DNA of 64,000 nt from Cristatella mucedo (taxonomy: Eukaryota; Bryozoa; Phylactolaemata; Cristatellidae). Both the position numbers and the translations under genes were made by a program. Below, in pieces: positions 40,822 through 61,629 of the stretch. The notes below the pieces were generated by a model that had not been told where the DNA came from, ran no database searches, and saw nothing but the letters and a program-made list of their open reading frames with translations. Location of the stretch: contig WPIO01000088.1 of assembly GCA_009760855.2 (NCBI GenBank), forward strand, positions 298,501 through 362,500, in the 5' to 3' direction. Positions within the stretch are counted from its first letter, which is position 1. Every line of letters starts with the position of its first letter.

Positions 40822-43800
40822 TGCCGCTTGAACTCCTCCTCCTCGTCCTTTTCGGCCTGCACTCGCTTGGCCTTGAACTCCATCTGCTGCCGTATGACGT
40901 TCTGCTGCTCGAGCCTCGTGCGCAGCCGCCGCTCGATGTCGGCCATCTCGCGCTGTCGTGCCGCCTCCTCCTCCTCCTCGAGGTGCAGCTCGGTGCGCAC
41001 GCGCTCCAGCTCGTCTCGCTCGCGCTCCTTGCGTGCGATGTCCTCGCCGAGCGCCTGCTGCACGCGCGCCAGCGCCTCGTCGCGGGCGCGCCGCTCCGCC
41101 TGCTGCGCCTCGTCGCGCTCCGCCTGGACGCGCGCGAACGCGGCAATGCGCCGGTTCTCCTCCTCCATCTTCTCGCGCTCGCGCAGCTTCCACTCCTCCT
41201 GCGACGCCTTGAACTCGTCGATGTACTGCTTGGTCATGCGCTGCTTCTCCATCTGCATCTCGCGCTCCCTGCGGCGGCGATGTCAGATCGCGGCGCTTGT
41301 GGGGCGAGCGAGAGCCGGCGGCGTGAACGCTGAGCTGGGGGGACACGCCAGCGAGCGAGCGCTGGAATGCCCGGATGCTGCGGGCATCGCTTCCGGGCAT
41401 CGCCGCCGAGCGGCTCTTTGCTGCGGGAGGAGAGCTCACCTGGCGTCCTCCTCGTAGATCTTGCGCACTATCTCGTCGATCATGAGCTTCTCGCGCAGGA
41501 ACTCCTCGAACGCCTGCTGGCGCTTCGTCTCTCGCTCCTCCAGCTGCCGCTCGAGCTCCTGCTGGTAGCGCACCTGCTCGGCGTAGCGCTCCACCTCGCG
41601 CTGCCGGTCCGCCTCGCTCGCCCGCTCGCTCTCCGCCTTCATCATCCGAGCGATCTCGGCGTCGCGAGCCTGCCGGGGCGGACGGAAGAGGATGGACGTC
41701 AAGACTTTGGCGCCAGATCTTCGGCTTCAGTGAAGTATCGGAGCCATCGGAGCGCCCCGCCATCGAAGCAGCGTCGACCGGCCCGCTGGCGCAGGGATCG
41801 CAGTTTTTCGCAGATCCGCAAGGAGGAGGAGGAGGAGGATCGCAGTTCGCGCAAAGCAGACGCGAGTGGCCGTCCGACGGTGCCACGTGTCCCCGTGTGG
41901 CAGCAGCAGCAGCAGCAGCGGAGGCATCAGCAGCAGCCGACAGCAAATGAGGGGCGGCATCGAATGCCTCTCAGAGAATCGACTCGCGAGCGCGAACGAT
42001 CGGCACGGCAGAGCTGACGCACCCAGCCTGCAGACGGCACCACGACCAAGACAGACATGAATCGTGCACAATGGGAGGGGGGACAATGCCAAGTGCCAAC
42101 AGATGGCAGCACGAGAGAGTGAGTAGAGATGAATCTATCGACGAAAGTGATGAAGCGGGTCTGAAGCACGGCCACGCAACAGCATCCGGCTTGGAGCAAG
42201 CGTCGTCCAGAAAAAGATTTAGAGCGATCGGGCGTGAGGCATAGCATGGAGCTGAAACGCAGGTGACGAGCAAAATCGCCAGCCGATGCTACACCAACGA
42301 AAGCTTGCAAGTGCTGACCGACAAAGGTCAGACACGCGAAAGGCGATCCATCTAAGATATGCACCATGGATGGATCTGGATAGGCAGATGGATGAGCAGA
42401 GCATGTGACCATGCTAGCCAAACACTGAAATGACGATAACCAAGGCAGGCGAACAAGCAATGACGAAAGCACTGAAAGTGAGAGCGGAGAGGAGCTGATG
42501 GCGGCGCATCCAGTTCGGTTTCGGAGACGATCCGAAGACATGCGTTGCAGCCAAGGCGCCGTTTGATGGGGAACCGGGGCATGAAAAGCGGCGTCCGGCC
42601 AATTGCGCTGCACAGGGAGACAGGATAGATGGTTTTACTCCCGCATCGTCTATTGCTCGACGTGACTCAGAACGGTCAACCGGCCATAAGGTGTACCTAA
42701 AGGAGGGCCAGATGCAAAACACTAGCTGATTTAATAGCCTCTTTTTGTATAGCGGCAGAAGAGCCTTAAATGGCTATCACCACCGCTTGCAGCAGCAACA
42801 AAGGATCGCCTATCGCGCAGGATTCGAGCCCACGACCTCGGGACCGAGGTCGTGAAAAGCATCCGCCTTACCCGGAGGGCCATCACGGCTCACCAGATCA
42901 TTAACGTCACACGTCGTAAGCGAATGCTAACTAAAGAGCTGGGAATGGGAGACTAGATTCTTTGCATACGGCGAGCCTGCCACTGGGAGACATTCCTAGC
43001 CGACAGCACACGAAGACGTGTGAAGCTCAGCGGCTGTGGAATGGAAGTGGCTCCTGCACAAGGAGTGGCACCAAACGCGATCACAAGTCTCAGGACTGCT
43101 GTGAGTGCAACCAAATCCTCCAGGCTGCATCATCCGACCGCCTACCATTTTGTCGAACTTGACTGCCTCCTTCTCGGCGACCTGAGCCGACCTCTCCATG
43201 TTGAGGTATCCGGCCTTCAGCTTGGCCTCCAGCTCCCGAAGCTCGAGGCTGAAAGAGAGTGAGTGAGAGAGAGAGAGACGTCGGACATTCACGAGGGCGT
43301 CGTCGGCGCCGCCCCGCAGCGACCAGCAGCGGGCTGAGGCCGGCGCGGCATTCCTCCGTCGGCCGACACTCACCTCGTCTCGCGGATGTGCTGTCGCATC
43401 TTTTCATCTCGCAGCTGCTCGCCTTTGATTCGCGCGAGCTCTGCGGCGATTCTCTCCTCCTGAGCCTGCTGGGCTGCTTTGATCTCCTTGTCTCGCTGGG
43501 CCTGCGGGCACGAGCGCGCTCGTGCGAAAAAAGGCGTCCTCGCGATCCGCTCTCGTATGCCGCGTCGTCGGGCGCGGTAAAGGCGGCGCCGACGCGCCAG
43601 CCTCGCGGTGTGTGGGGGTGTGGTGGCCGCGCGAGCGCGCAGGCGTGTGCCGGAGGCGTGCTCCTGGGTCGCGGCTGAGTACCCACCCTGAGTATCGCGT
43701 CCTCCATGTCTCGCTCGCGCTGCTCCAGCATCATCCGACGGACGAGTCGCTTCTCGTCCGTCTTCTCGTCGTCCATGAGGACGCGACTGACTGCGGCCTC

Positions 43801-44172
43801 CTTTTCGAGTCGCTTCACGGAGCTCAGCCGCTCCTCTTCCTGCGCCCTGTTCCGCTCCTGCAGCGCCTCCTGCTGCCTCATGGTCCGCCTGACGGTGGCC
43901 TGCGAAAAGTAGCGGTTTCGACTGAGCGACACCGATCTCGTCGCTTTCTCTACGTCGTAGCTCGAAGCTCTCACGCGCGCACCCACTCCCCTACCTCCCC
44001 CCACCCACCCAGTCTCGGCTGTCGCTGCGTCCTCTTCGTCTGTCGCTGCGGTTCCAGCCACCACGAGGCGTTTCCCGGGCGGGACGCCGCGCGCGGCACG
44101 AAACGAGCGAGCGGCCAGCGCCGCCGCAGCGCCGATCGCGCCGCGCCTAATTCCGCGCGATGCTCTCACCAT
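37689..44172 (-). CDS. MNS1: MNS1, axonemal coiled-coil protein (complete, 8 exons)
   Basis: The exons (minus strand) are 44172-44170, 43899-43687, 43501-43374, 43248-43146, 41669-41440, 41268-40821, 38500-38240 and 37814-37689. All have GT donors and AG acceptors, and phases close to 503 codons plus TGA. Vertebrate MNS1 is about 495 residues. MNS1 is a filamentous inner protein of ciliary and sperm-tail doublet microtubules, needed for motility and left-right patterning. Recognisable blocks in order are RRTMRQQEALQERNRAQEEE, RIKGEQLRDEKMRQHIRET, ELRELEAKLKAGYLN, FEEFLREKLMIDEIVRKIYE, MTKQYIDEFKASQEEWK, MLAKFAEDDRIELLNAQKRR, LREHAAKLLGFLPKGVL and LGPEFEEAYRQ. Nearly the whole protein is a charged coiled coil. 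The first coding exon holds only the ATG. The exon 6 donor lies at the edge of a (CT)n microsatellite. Confidence 0.95.
37818..37936. repeat. Minisatellite in last MNS1 intron
   Basis: Irregular repeats of GAGCGGTCAGCCAGCGAG and GAGCGGTCAGTCAGCGA units, starting within a few bases of the exon 8 acceptor. Confidence 0.8.
38868..38927. repeat. 18-bp perfect inverted repeat in MNS1 intron
   Basis: GACAGATACTGCGACAGC (38868-38885) pairs with GCTGTCGCAGTATCTGTC (38910-38927). The 24-base centre holds AGCAGCCTGCAGGCTGC, itself partly palindromic. A direct partial copy of the left arm begins at 38825. Confidence 0.85.
38970..39075 (+). mobile_element. SINE family 1, partial
   Basis: GGTTCTGCCTCTTCACGACC, B-box-like GGGTCCGAATCC and GGTGGTGATAGCCGACAATG. 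The 3' part is diverged. It lies in an MNS1 intron. Confidence 0.7.
39105..39265 (-). repeat. Dispersed repeat, copy 1
   Basis: The minus strand shares long blocks with 58835-58985 on the + strand (GGATAACATTTG, CCACATTCTACGA, ATTTATGTGCAGTRTTGTAT, TTTCTACTA). No coding capacity is seen, and the type of element is not recognised. Confidence 0.6.
39690..40130 (-). mobile_element. LINE family B 3' end
   Basis: Minus-strand match to 46130-46437: CAACGACAACTACT, CTGCCGACTATGGCACAT, CTACCTCAACTGCTCTCCT, GTGAGACGAAGTCTGTTGGC and GTCTCTATGACTTTGTGGAG. It includes two tandem partial copies of the end. It lies in an MNS1 intron. Confidence 0.75.
40780..40818. repeat. (CT)n microsatellite at MNS1 exon 6 donor
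   Basis: A run of about 39 bases of CT. On the transcript strand it reads CAG|GTGAGAGAGAGAG, so the donor itself merges into the repeat. Confidence 0.9.
42722..42892 (-). mobile_element. SINE family 1, near full length
   Basis: Minus strand: GAGCCGTGATGGCCCTCCGG, GGTAAGGCGGATGCTTTTCA, GGGCTCGAATCC (B box), GGTGGTGATAGCCATTTAAG and AAATCAGCTAGTG. It lies in the MNS1 intron 41670-43145. Confidence 0.85.
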
Positions 44173-45149
44173 GGCACCACGGCGAACAAGTCCGGATTAA
44201 ACGGCGGCGGAGGCGACTGCGCGGGGAGCCGGCCGAGACGGTGTTCAATATGTCCGTCAACAGCGATATCTGGCAACGGTTGTCAAGGTCTCCCGGTAGA
44301 GAGAGCGCACAGCGAGCCCATTCATTTTCTACGCGTCGTCGCCGCGTCTGAAAAAAGTATCTAAAAATGGTGCTTCTTGTCCACGTCTAAACAGCTCTTT
44401 GCGAAGGTGACTTGGTGACTTATTAAGTTAGTGTGCAATACTTTAGGCTGCTATCGAAAGCTGAGGGTTTTTAAAGTAAGCATTTATTAAGCGACCGCCC
44501 GACCGGAAACGCCACAGCCGGATACGCTGATATCCGGGCGGCTACGACGCAGGCTGTCTCTCCGTCGCCCCTTCGCGACTGCAGGCTCGTAGGTTCGTCG
44601 TCGCGGTCAGGATTTTGATGGGCGGAAAACGAACCTCGAGTCCCGACGGGTAGTTGCAAGCACGTAGCAGCAGCGCTCGCGGAGGAGGATAAAATGCGGA
44701 GCAGAAGCAGCCTTCCGGGGAATCGAGTGCGGTGCGATGCGAGCTGCATTGCGCGAGTTAGGCGGAGCGGAGTTCCTCGCAAAATTTTCACCAGAGGCTG
44801 TTTCCGCCAAGACGCTGTGCGCACATGCCGACCTCTGAAGGGCGTCACCGCGTTCGCCTCCGACTACGCGAGCTCAATTCTCGGGCTCGGACGAGCTGCC
44901 TGAAACGTGCGCGGACTGGGCGTCATGGCATTGCCGTTGCTGACGCAGGCGTCCGGTAACATCCGTGTTGGTGTGACACAAGACCTTTTTACGACAGCAC
45001 CGGCTTATTGAAAAATAAACTTACGAAAAAAATCCAAACCGGAAAGAAGATGTTCTGCTCTCCCCCCCCCTCCGGGTCTCGACCGCAGCAACAGGGCGCT
45101 CGAACTTCGGAAAGCAATTCGTGGGCGTGCGAGTTTTCGCAGCAAGGGG
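44173..45149. other. Upstream flank of MNS1
   Basis: GC-rich sequence next to the MNS1 start (about 44173-44350) that likely holds its 5' UTR and promoter; no TATA box or defined element is visible. Further out is unannotated unique sequence with no recognised exon. Confidence 0.4.
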
Positions 45150-45236
45150 TATCTGCTGTTGCAGACTGCAAGCGATGCTGATAGCCTTTTAAGGCTCTTC
45201 TGCTCCAAAGTTTCTCTGCTTGATATTTTTTTGGCA
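45150..45236 (+). mobile_element. SINE family 1, diverged 3' fragment
   Basis: GCAAGCGATGCTGATAGCCT, TTTTAAGGCTCTTCTGCT and CTCTGCTTGATATTTTTT correspond to the 3' half of the SINE consensus with substitutions. Confidence 0.55.
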
Positions 45237-45269
45237 TCGTTTGATGCCATTAATTAATATAATTAAAAA

Positions 45270-46925
45270 TACCAAATCCCTCCTCGAATGCCTCTCGTCT
45301 CGCCTGGGCATCACTGGGACTGCAATAGTTAAGGTCCTGTCGCGGCGGGAGACTCGAGAATCTTTACGTGAACGGACAAAGAGATTAAGTTCTCTGAGGG
45401 CGCTTAATCAAGTACATTATTATTATTATACATTATTACAAAGATCATCCGACAAACCACTGCTGAAGTACGGTGTACCTCGGGGCTTTGTGCTCGGTCT
45501 CCTTGTTTTCACAATTTATACTCTCCCCCTTGGCGAGATGATTGCCAAGGGCAATCAAGGCTTTAGCTTCTATGCAGAGGACACTCAGTTGTTGTACCTT
45601 TGCATTGATATCTCCCAGCTGTCCAGCACGTCGACTTCTCTCCACTCCCTCGCTGCATGTAATGCTGACATGCCGACGTGTATGGCATCAAACTGTCTCA
45701 AATTCAATGACGATTAAAGTACGACTTGGAAATTAGGAAAACTTGGAAGCTCAAAATCGGCTCTGCGAGCAAGTCTCCTATTACATCTGCACGAAATCTA
45801 TGTGTCCTGTTCCAAATGGACCTTACAATAGATGACTATTAGGCCACTGCAGCTCACTATGAGCATGGCTGCAAGGCTAGTCTTCAAGTCCCAGCGGTTT
45901 GAGCACGTGTCTCCTTTGCTGAAAGAGCTAGGATAGTTGCCGGTTGAGCAACGGATACAGAGCAAAGTTCTTACGCTGACCCACAAGGCCCGCCACGGCT
46001 TGGCTCCTTCGTACCTAGCTGAACTGCTGCATCAGTTTCAGCCTGTTCACGCCCTCCAGTCTTCTATGGACAATAAATTAGCTGTCCCATTCCTCCGCTT
46101 AAAGACAGTTGGCGACAGAAGCTTTAGCTCTGCAGGTCCTAGACTGTGGAACTCGCTTCCACAATTCTTACGCAACGACAACTACTCTCCTACTGCCGAC
46201 TATGGCACATCTTTTTCAGCGGTCCTGAACTGCTACTTCTATGCTACTCACTACCTCAACTGCTCTCCTAACTCTGCTATGCTTCCCACTTTCTCTTTGT
46301 TGCGTGAGACGAAGTCTGTTGGCTACCGAATGCGTACTGAAAGCTGCTTAGGCTGTGAGTGCGCAATACAAAACTCTCCTATGTAACACCCACATGGTCT
46401 TTATGACTTTGTGGAGTTACAGAGGAAGATACATTACATGACCACATCAGGTCCACAGCCAAGTCTGCCATCTTTCAGCTATGTAACATTGCTAAAATTT
46501 GGGCTTGCTTAGACAGTGATAGTATATCCAAGTTGGTCCACACATTGGTGACATCCCGTCTCGACTTCTGCAGCTCACTACTTGTCTACCGGCCTGTGCA
46601 ATCAGGTGCTTACAGATGTTGCACAACTCTGCAGCTAGGCTTGTCTGTCGTGAATGTTGCAGTTGCCACATCACACCCGTTTTTTCCGACCTGCATTTGC
46701 TCCCCGTTAAGCAACGTGTCGACTTCCAAGGTTCTGTCACTAACTGTTCAGGTCTCCATTTTCTGGCTCCAGCCTACCTATCAGAACTACTACACCACCA
46801 GCCTAGGCATTGCACCACGCACTTTTCTGAATCAAATCGTTTAGCCGTACCTCGAACGAACCTTTGGAAAAAATCCTTTGGAGATCGTGCCTTTAACTCG
46901 TATACTGTCAAAGTCTGGAGCTAAG
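45270..46925 (+). mobile_element. LINE family A copy with two nested LINE insertions
   Basis: RT pieces are CLSSRLGITGT (45290), LKYGVPRGFVLGL (45465), FYAEDTQLLYLC (45570), a jump, then DHIRSTAKSAIFQLCNIAKI (46440), and the C-terminal region to about 46925. A 3'-tail-only LINE A copy lies at 45377-45440, flanked by ACAAAGA on both sides. A family B LINE 3' end lies at 45841-46437, flanked by ATGAC. The host copy is broken by many stops. Confidence 0.8.
45841..46437 (+). mobile_element. LINE family B 3' end (nested)
   Basis: Reads MAARLVFKSQRFEHVSPLLK, the equivalent of the C-terminal RT region, and RLWNSLPQFLRNDN. A non-ATT 3' end follows, ending ACTTTGTGGAGTTACAG. It is inserted into a family A LINE. 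Confidence 0.8.
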
Positions 46926-47012
46926 AGCTGTCTCCTGCCCTGTCAGCATTTGCTCCCTGCTGTCTCCTGCCCTGTCAGCATTTGCTCCCGCTGTCTCCTG
47001 CCCTGTCAGCAT
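46923..47012. repeat. 31-bp minisatellite, 3 copies
   Basis: The unit GCTGTCTCCTGCCCTGTCAG followed by CATTTGCTCCC is repeated about three times at the end of the LINE copy. Confidence 0.85.
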
Positions 47013-48317
47013 TCAGTCACACTGTATACAGAATTTCACGGGTTTCCTTTGCCATCTGACGAAATAATGGACGTCTGGAGCTAAGAATGTGCTCTGAAGT
47101 TGCGACACGGCTCTTAGGAAGGATCTATGCATCATGTCACAAAATTAATAAAATAGACTATACACATCCTAAGAATGATGTAAAATTAGACGAACTGATT
47201 TGCGCCGGTGGACGAATTCTCAAAGTTCAGGTCTTCGTCTCGGTCTGTTCAGCACTTGAAGTTTTTCCATTCCTCTTATCAAATCGTCTGTCAAAAATCT
47301 CCAAGCATTCGTAACGCGTTTAAAGACCGGTATGTGGTCACGGAAGTTCGTTCTTTGCGTAATAAGATGGCAAGCGCTGAGTCAAAATTAGTTTTCGGAA
47401 AAAACAGTTCTCGGAATAGCTATGCACAGTTCACTGAGAGTGGGGAAGGGCAGGTCTGGTGTCCAATTTTCAAGTTTGTTCAAAGCAATCAACAGTTTGA
47501 ATAAATACGCATCGATACTGCCGACCTCGGGTGCTACGTTTAAGTTCGGTCTTCTGGAGCATGGTTGCACCACTACTCAAGGCCACCGGTAGAATACAGC
47601 ACATCGTTATCGAGATATTAATGGTGACAAATCCTAATGGTGACAAATCGTAGGCCAAGCACGACTCCCTCATCAAGCTAGAAAGGCTCTCTTTAGAGGC
47701 TACGGGCCACGAGGGGGGAAAGAGAGAGCACAGCTCCCACACCCAGCATCCTGTGTTCGAGGCATCGGGCCTGTTGAATTCGTAAATGGGGCAAAAGCTC
47801 AACTATTTATATTCCCGCGAGGAACTCTGCTCCACCCGAAGTCCAACAAGTCGATCCAGCTTCCTTTCGACCGTGGCAGGATGTCGCGGATGTTTCCTCA
47901 CGAGTCCCGATGACAGTGAGCTCCGCCGCACCCTACCGACCAATCGAACGAAGGGTCAAAGGCCAAAGCCAGGCCGCCATGTACATGCAGCAATCAATCG
48001 CGACATCGCTCGAGCAGACGCGAACGAAACTTGACGGCATTTTCACCAACTGGACGAGTTGCGTGGCCGTGGTCAGCCGATCGCGAGCTACAGGCAAAGG
48101 TGGCTGCCAGACGGCGGTCGCACGAGTCCGACAGACTACACAATGCCGGCGGGCGGTGCTGGCAACCACCAAGCAGCCAGCGGGCGCCGGCCGCTGCAGG
48201 CGATGTCGCCTCTGCCGCCTGTGGTGACGGGTTAGCAGACGCCAGCGAGCAGCACGACAGAGCTTTTACACGAGGCGTGCAACCGCCTTGCTGCTGCTGA
48301 AGCAGGCGCCACAGACG
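47013..48317. other. Downstream flank of the METTL25-like gene
   Basis: Mixed-composition sequence without a recognised repeat family or conserved exon. Several open frames of 60-110 codons are not supported by motifs. Confidence 0.4.
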
Positions 48318-58083
<9,766 letters not shown>

Positions 58084-58834
58084 CTGAAATGAAAAGAGCG
58101 GACGGCTGGCGGGGGCGGGCGAGTGCACTCGCTCGATTTAGTCGCCCGCGCTTCTATAAACGTGGGAGGCTCGAACGTGGAAAGAGCTCGACGGGGGAGA
58201 GCCGAGCGATGGCGCGAAAAATCGAACGAAATGCAATCGAATGAATGATGCATCCATCCAACCACGACGATGAGCTTGAAAGGGCTGCCGATTTCCAGGT
58301 GGCTGAAGAGCTTCTTGCTTAGATAACTGGAGACGCAATCGACTGCTAGGATTGCTACCGAAAGACGACGAAAGCATTGTCTCATCGACAGCTTTGTCGG
58401 CAGCTTCATGTGGAGCCCTTCTAGCCCCCACACTGCATTCCAAAAGTCTCTATGCACCTGGCCCATCGATCTGATGTGAGTTCGGCTGGCTGTTCGTATT
58501 GCCTGTTCTCTCGTAAGTCACTACGCTACACTAATTGTTAAACTGGAACAATCTGTCAATATCAGTTTGGCCTTAACCGCAGTTTTCTGGCTTGGTGAGT
58601 AACTGCTTTCACAGGCAACCGAGTCAATGGTTCTCATGACAACAGGCAAGTGCAGTCAGGTGACACCCCCTCACAAACGCCATTCAGAATGTGAACCTAT
58701 TTTGGCCCGCCACCGACAATGCCTCGACCAATGATGAGCTAAGGTAACCGGATGTCTCCTTGGCCTGTTGGCGCCAGCCCGTGCCACATTGACGCAAGGT
58801 ATGCGACCAGAACATGCCACCAGTTGCACAGCTT

Positions 58835-58985
58835 TCAGCTTTCACGGGTCAGTCATGTGGATAACATTTGTTTCGAATTCAAACGACACCCACATTCTAC
58901 GACGGCAAAAACATGGACGTGTAAATTTATGTGCAGTATTGTATTTCTACTATGACTCACTCGTGGCCATTCAGACCGAGAACTC
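58835..58985 (+). repeat. Dispersed repeat, copy 2
   Basis: See the match with 39105-39265 on the minus strand: GGATAACATTTG, CCACATTCTACGA, TTTATGTGCAGTATTGTATT. Confidence 0.6.
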
Positions 58986-59214
58986 ACGAGGCAGCTAAAG
59001 ATCTCAGAAGGTACTATTGGGAACACTGTTAGGAAACACCCGGACAACGGTTGCACAGAAGCACTGCCGAGCTAAGGTCGAACTCGATCAACTTTGCCGA
59101 GGGAGGACCGGCACCTGAAAATCACAGCTCCGAAGGACAGATTTGCAACTGCTAAAATGTACTGCCAGAATCTCGGCCAGGCTACCAGAACGGTCGAAAG
59201 CCAAAACACCGTGA

Positions 59215-59445
59215 GTTGTGCTCATGCGTGCTGACACTGTGCATGCTGCCACTAACCACACTTGCATGCTGACTCTGTACATGTCACCCCTAACCATGTT
59301 ATTCTTTTTTTTATTGAGCATGCTATCACTAACCTTTCGATCGTGCTTCCTTTGCAGCAAATGTAAAGCACCTAGAAAGAGATTGAGTTTTCCGAGGGCC
59401 CTTTATCAAGTGTGTTATTATAAAAATTATTATTATTATTATTAG
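59215..59445 (+). mobile_element. LINE family A 3' end
   Basis: TGCGTGCTGACACTGTGCAT, GCAAATGTAAAGCACCTAGA, GAGATTGAGTTTTCCGAGGG and a (TAT/ATT)n tail. It directly abuts the Tc1 remnant. Confidence 0.85.
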
Positions 59446-59449
59446 ACAG

Positions 59450-60190
59450 CTTAACGAACAAGAAGTGAGAGCACGGGTGGCCAAGTGCAAGCCATTGCTG
59501 ACTGTGCAGCACAAAAAAGCTAGGCTGGATTTTGATTTTGCTCACGCTGACACCAGTGCTGGACAGCTGCAGGGGGAGCAGAGTGCTGTGGACTGATTGA
59601 TGAGTCCAAATTCGGTTTCTTTGGCTGCAACAAAAAGAGGAAATGCGTTTGCAAGGCGAATGGACGAAGCTTACACGGCCGGTTGTCTGCAAAAGAGTGT
59701 GAATTCGCAGGTGCAAATGTAACGGTGCGTAATGGTGTGGGGTCGCTCCTTAACTTTAGGTGTTGGACGGCTGTACTGATACGGCATGATTCAAGGAATC
59801 ATGAATCGGAATGTCTATCTCGACATTGTGCCGAATGCTAGCTTGCCATCTGCTTACGCTCTTCACGGACTCGATTTCTGTTGGCAGCATGACAACGATC
59901 TCCAAGCTTGCTGCAGCTTCAAGCCAACTGAGGTCAAGCAGGCGAGGTCAAGCAATGGCCAAGCCAGAGCCCAGACTTGAACCCAATAGAACATCCGTGA
60001 AACAGAGTCAAAGGCACTCAAAGGTTCAGAATTATCTGACTCATGAAACCCAACGAGCGAGTCCTCTGAGGCTTTGACGATTGCTGGACGTCAAATCCTC
60101 CAGAAACATGCCTGAATAAGTCAAGGACGAGACGATTGTGTGAAGTTATCAGAAATCATTGCGACTAGTAGTTGTCGATTACACCCAATA
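59450..60190 (+). pseudogene. Tc1/mariner transposase remnant
   Basis: Readable pieces, in several frames, match Tc1-like transposases in order: LTVQHKKARLDFDFAHADTS (59500), DESKFGFFGCNKKRKCVCKA (59600), EAYTAGCLQKSVNS (59668), GMIQGIMNRNVYLDIV (59785), LHGLDFCWQHDNDLQA (59860) and a degenerate LNPIE region (59970). The HDND Asp is kept, but many stops and shifts are present. The N-terminal DNA-binding domain is missing, and no terminal inverted repeats were found. Confidence 0.8.
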
Positions 60191-60442
60191 AATTACATGT
60201 AAATATATATTTCTTAGCTTTTCTGCATGATAAAACTGCTATATTGAGTTAGGTCCGGTCTGAATCGTGTGTTTTGAGTGAAATAGTGTGCCGGTAGCAG
60301 GTGTACAGAAACTACTTTTGGAGGGCCGCTCTCTTTTCTCATCAGCCCGAGATGTGATTCTGTGCTCGGAATGGAGACCGGGAGAACACCCAATGCCATA
60401 AAGGCACAGCACATAAATGCTGCATTTACGGAAACTTAGCTG

Positions 60443-60598
60443 TAGCTGATTTGACTGCATCTTTTGTATAGCGACGAAAGAGCATTTACGGCTATCACCA
60501 CCGCTTTCAGCAGCAATAATAGACCGCTGACTGCAGGATTCGAACCCACGACCTCGGGACCGAGGTCGTGAAAAGCAACCGTCGCCTTGTAGTTTCGC
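60443..60598 (-). mobile_element. SINE family 1
   Basis: Minus strand: GGTTGCTTTTCACGACCTCG, B-box GGGTTCGAATCC, GGTGGTGATAGCCGTAAATG and CAAATCAGCTACAGC. The first ~20 bases are diverged, and it abuts the CT array. Confidence 0.85.
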
Positions 60599-60619
60599 GG
60601 TCGCGCTGGCTGACAGAGG

Positions 60620-61186
<567 letters not shown>

Positions 61187-61518
61187 TCTACCCAGGCATC
61201 GAGGGTGGTCTGCCTGTGCTGCTCTCGGCTCGGCTGAGGCAGCAGCGAAGGCTCAGGCACCGATTGGTTGATTGATTTACCATGGAGTGGGGGGAGTCAC
61301 GAGGAGGCAACCGGTGAAGCCAGGCCAACAGGTGGGTGACCCGGCCATCACCACGAGGTCTTTGCACGAGTTCAGTCGAAAAACACGAAGCAAGCACTGC
61401 TGGTAAATGTAATATGCTACGTGCTAACCAAATTCACAGCAGCAGCGCTAGAGACGATGAAGGGATCTGGAATATAAAGCTTGTGGGCAGGCTTTGTCTA
61501 ATGTGGAAAAAGGCTCCA

Positions 61519-61536
61519 GAGAGAGAGAGAGAGAGG

Positions 61537-61625
<89 letters not shown>
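61519..61625. repeat. (GA)n array
   Basis: About 105 bases of GA with one GGGGGA break. Confidence 0.95.
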
Positions 61626-61626
<1 letters not shown>

Positions 61627-61629
61627 AAA

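Noticed and set aside
40522-41946. Long open frames antisense or in other frames to MNS1 exons 5 and 6
   Set aside because: The GC-rich coiled-coil exons leave stop-free shadow frames; only the MNS1 frame matches a known protein and has correct splice sites.
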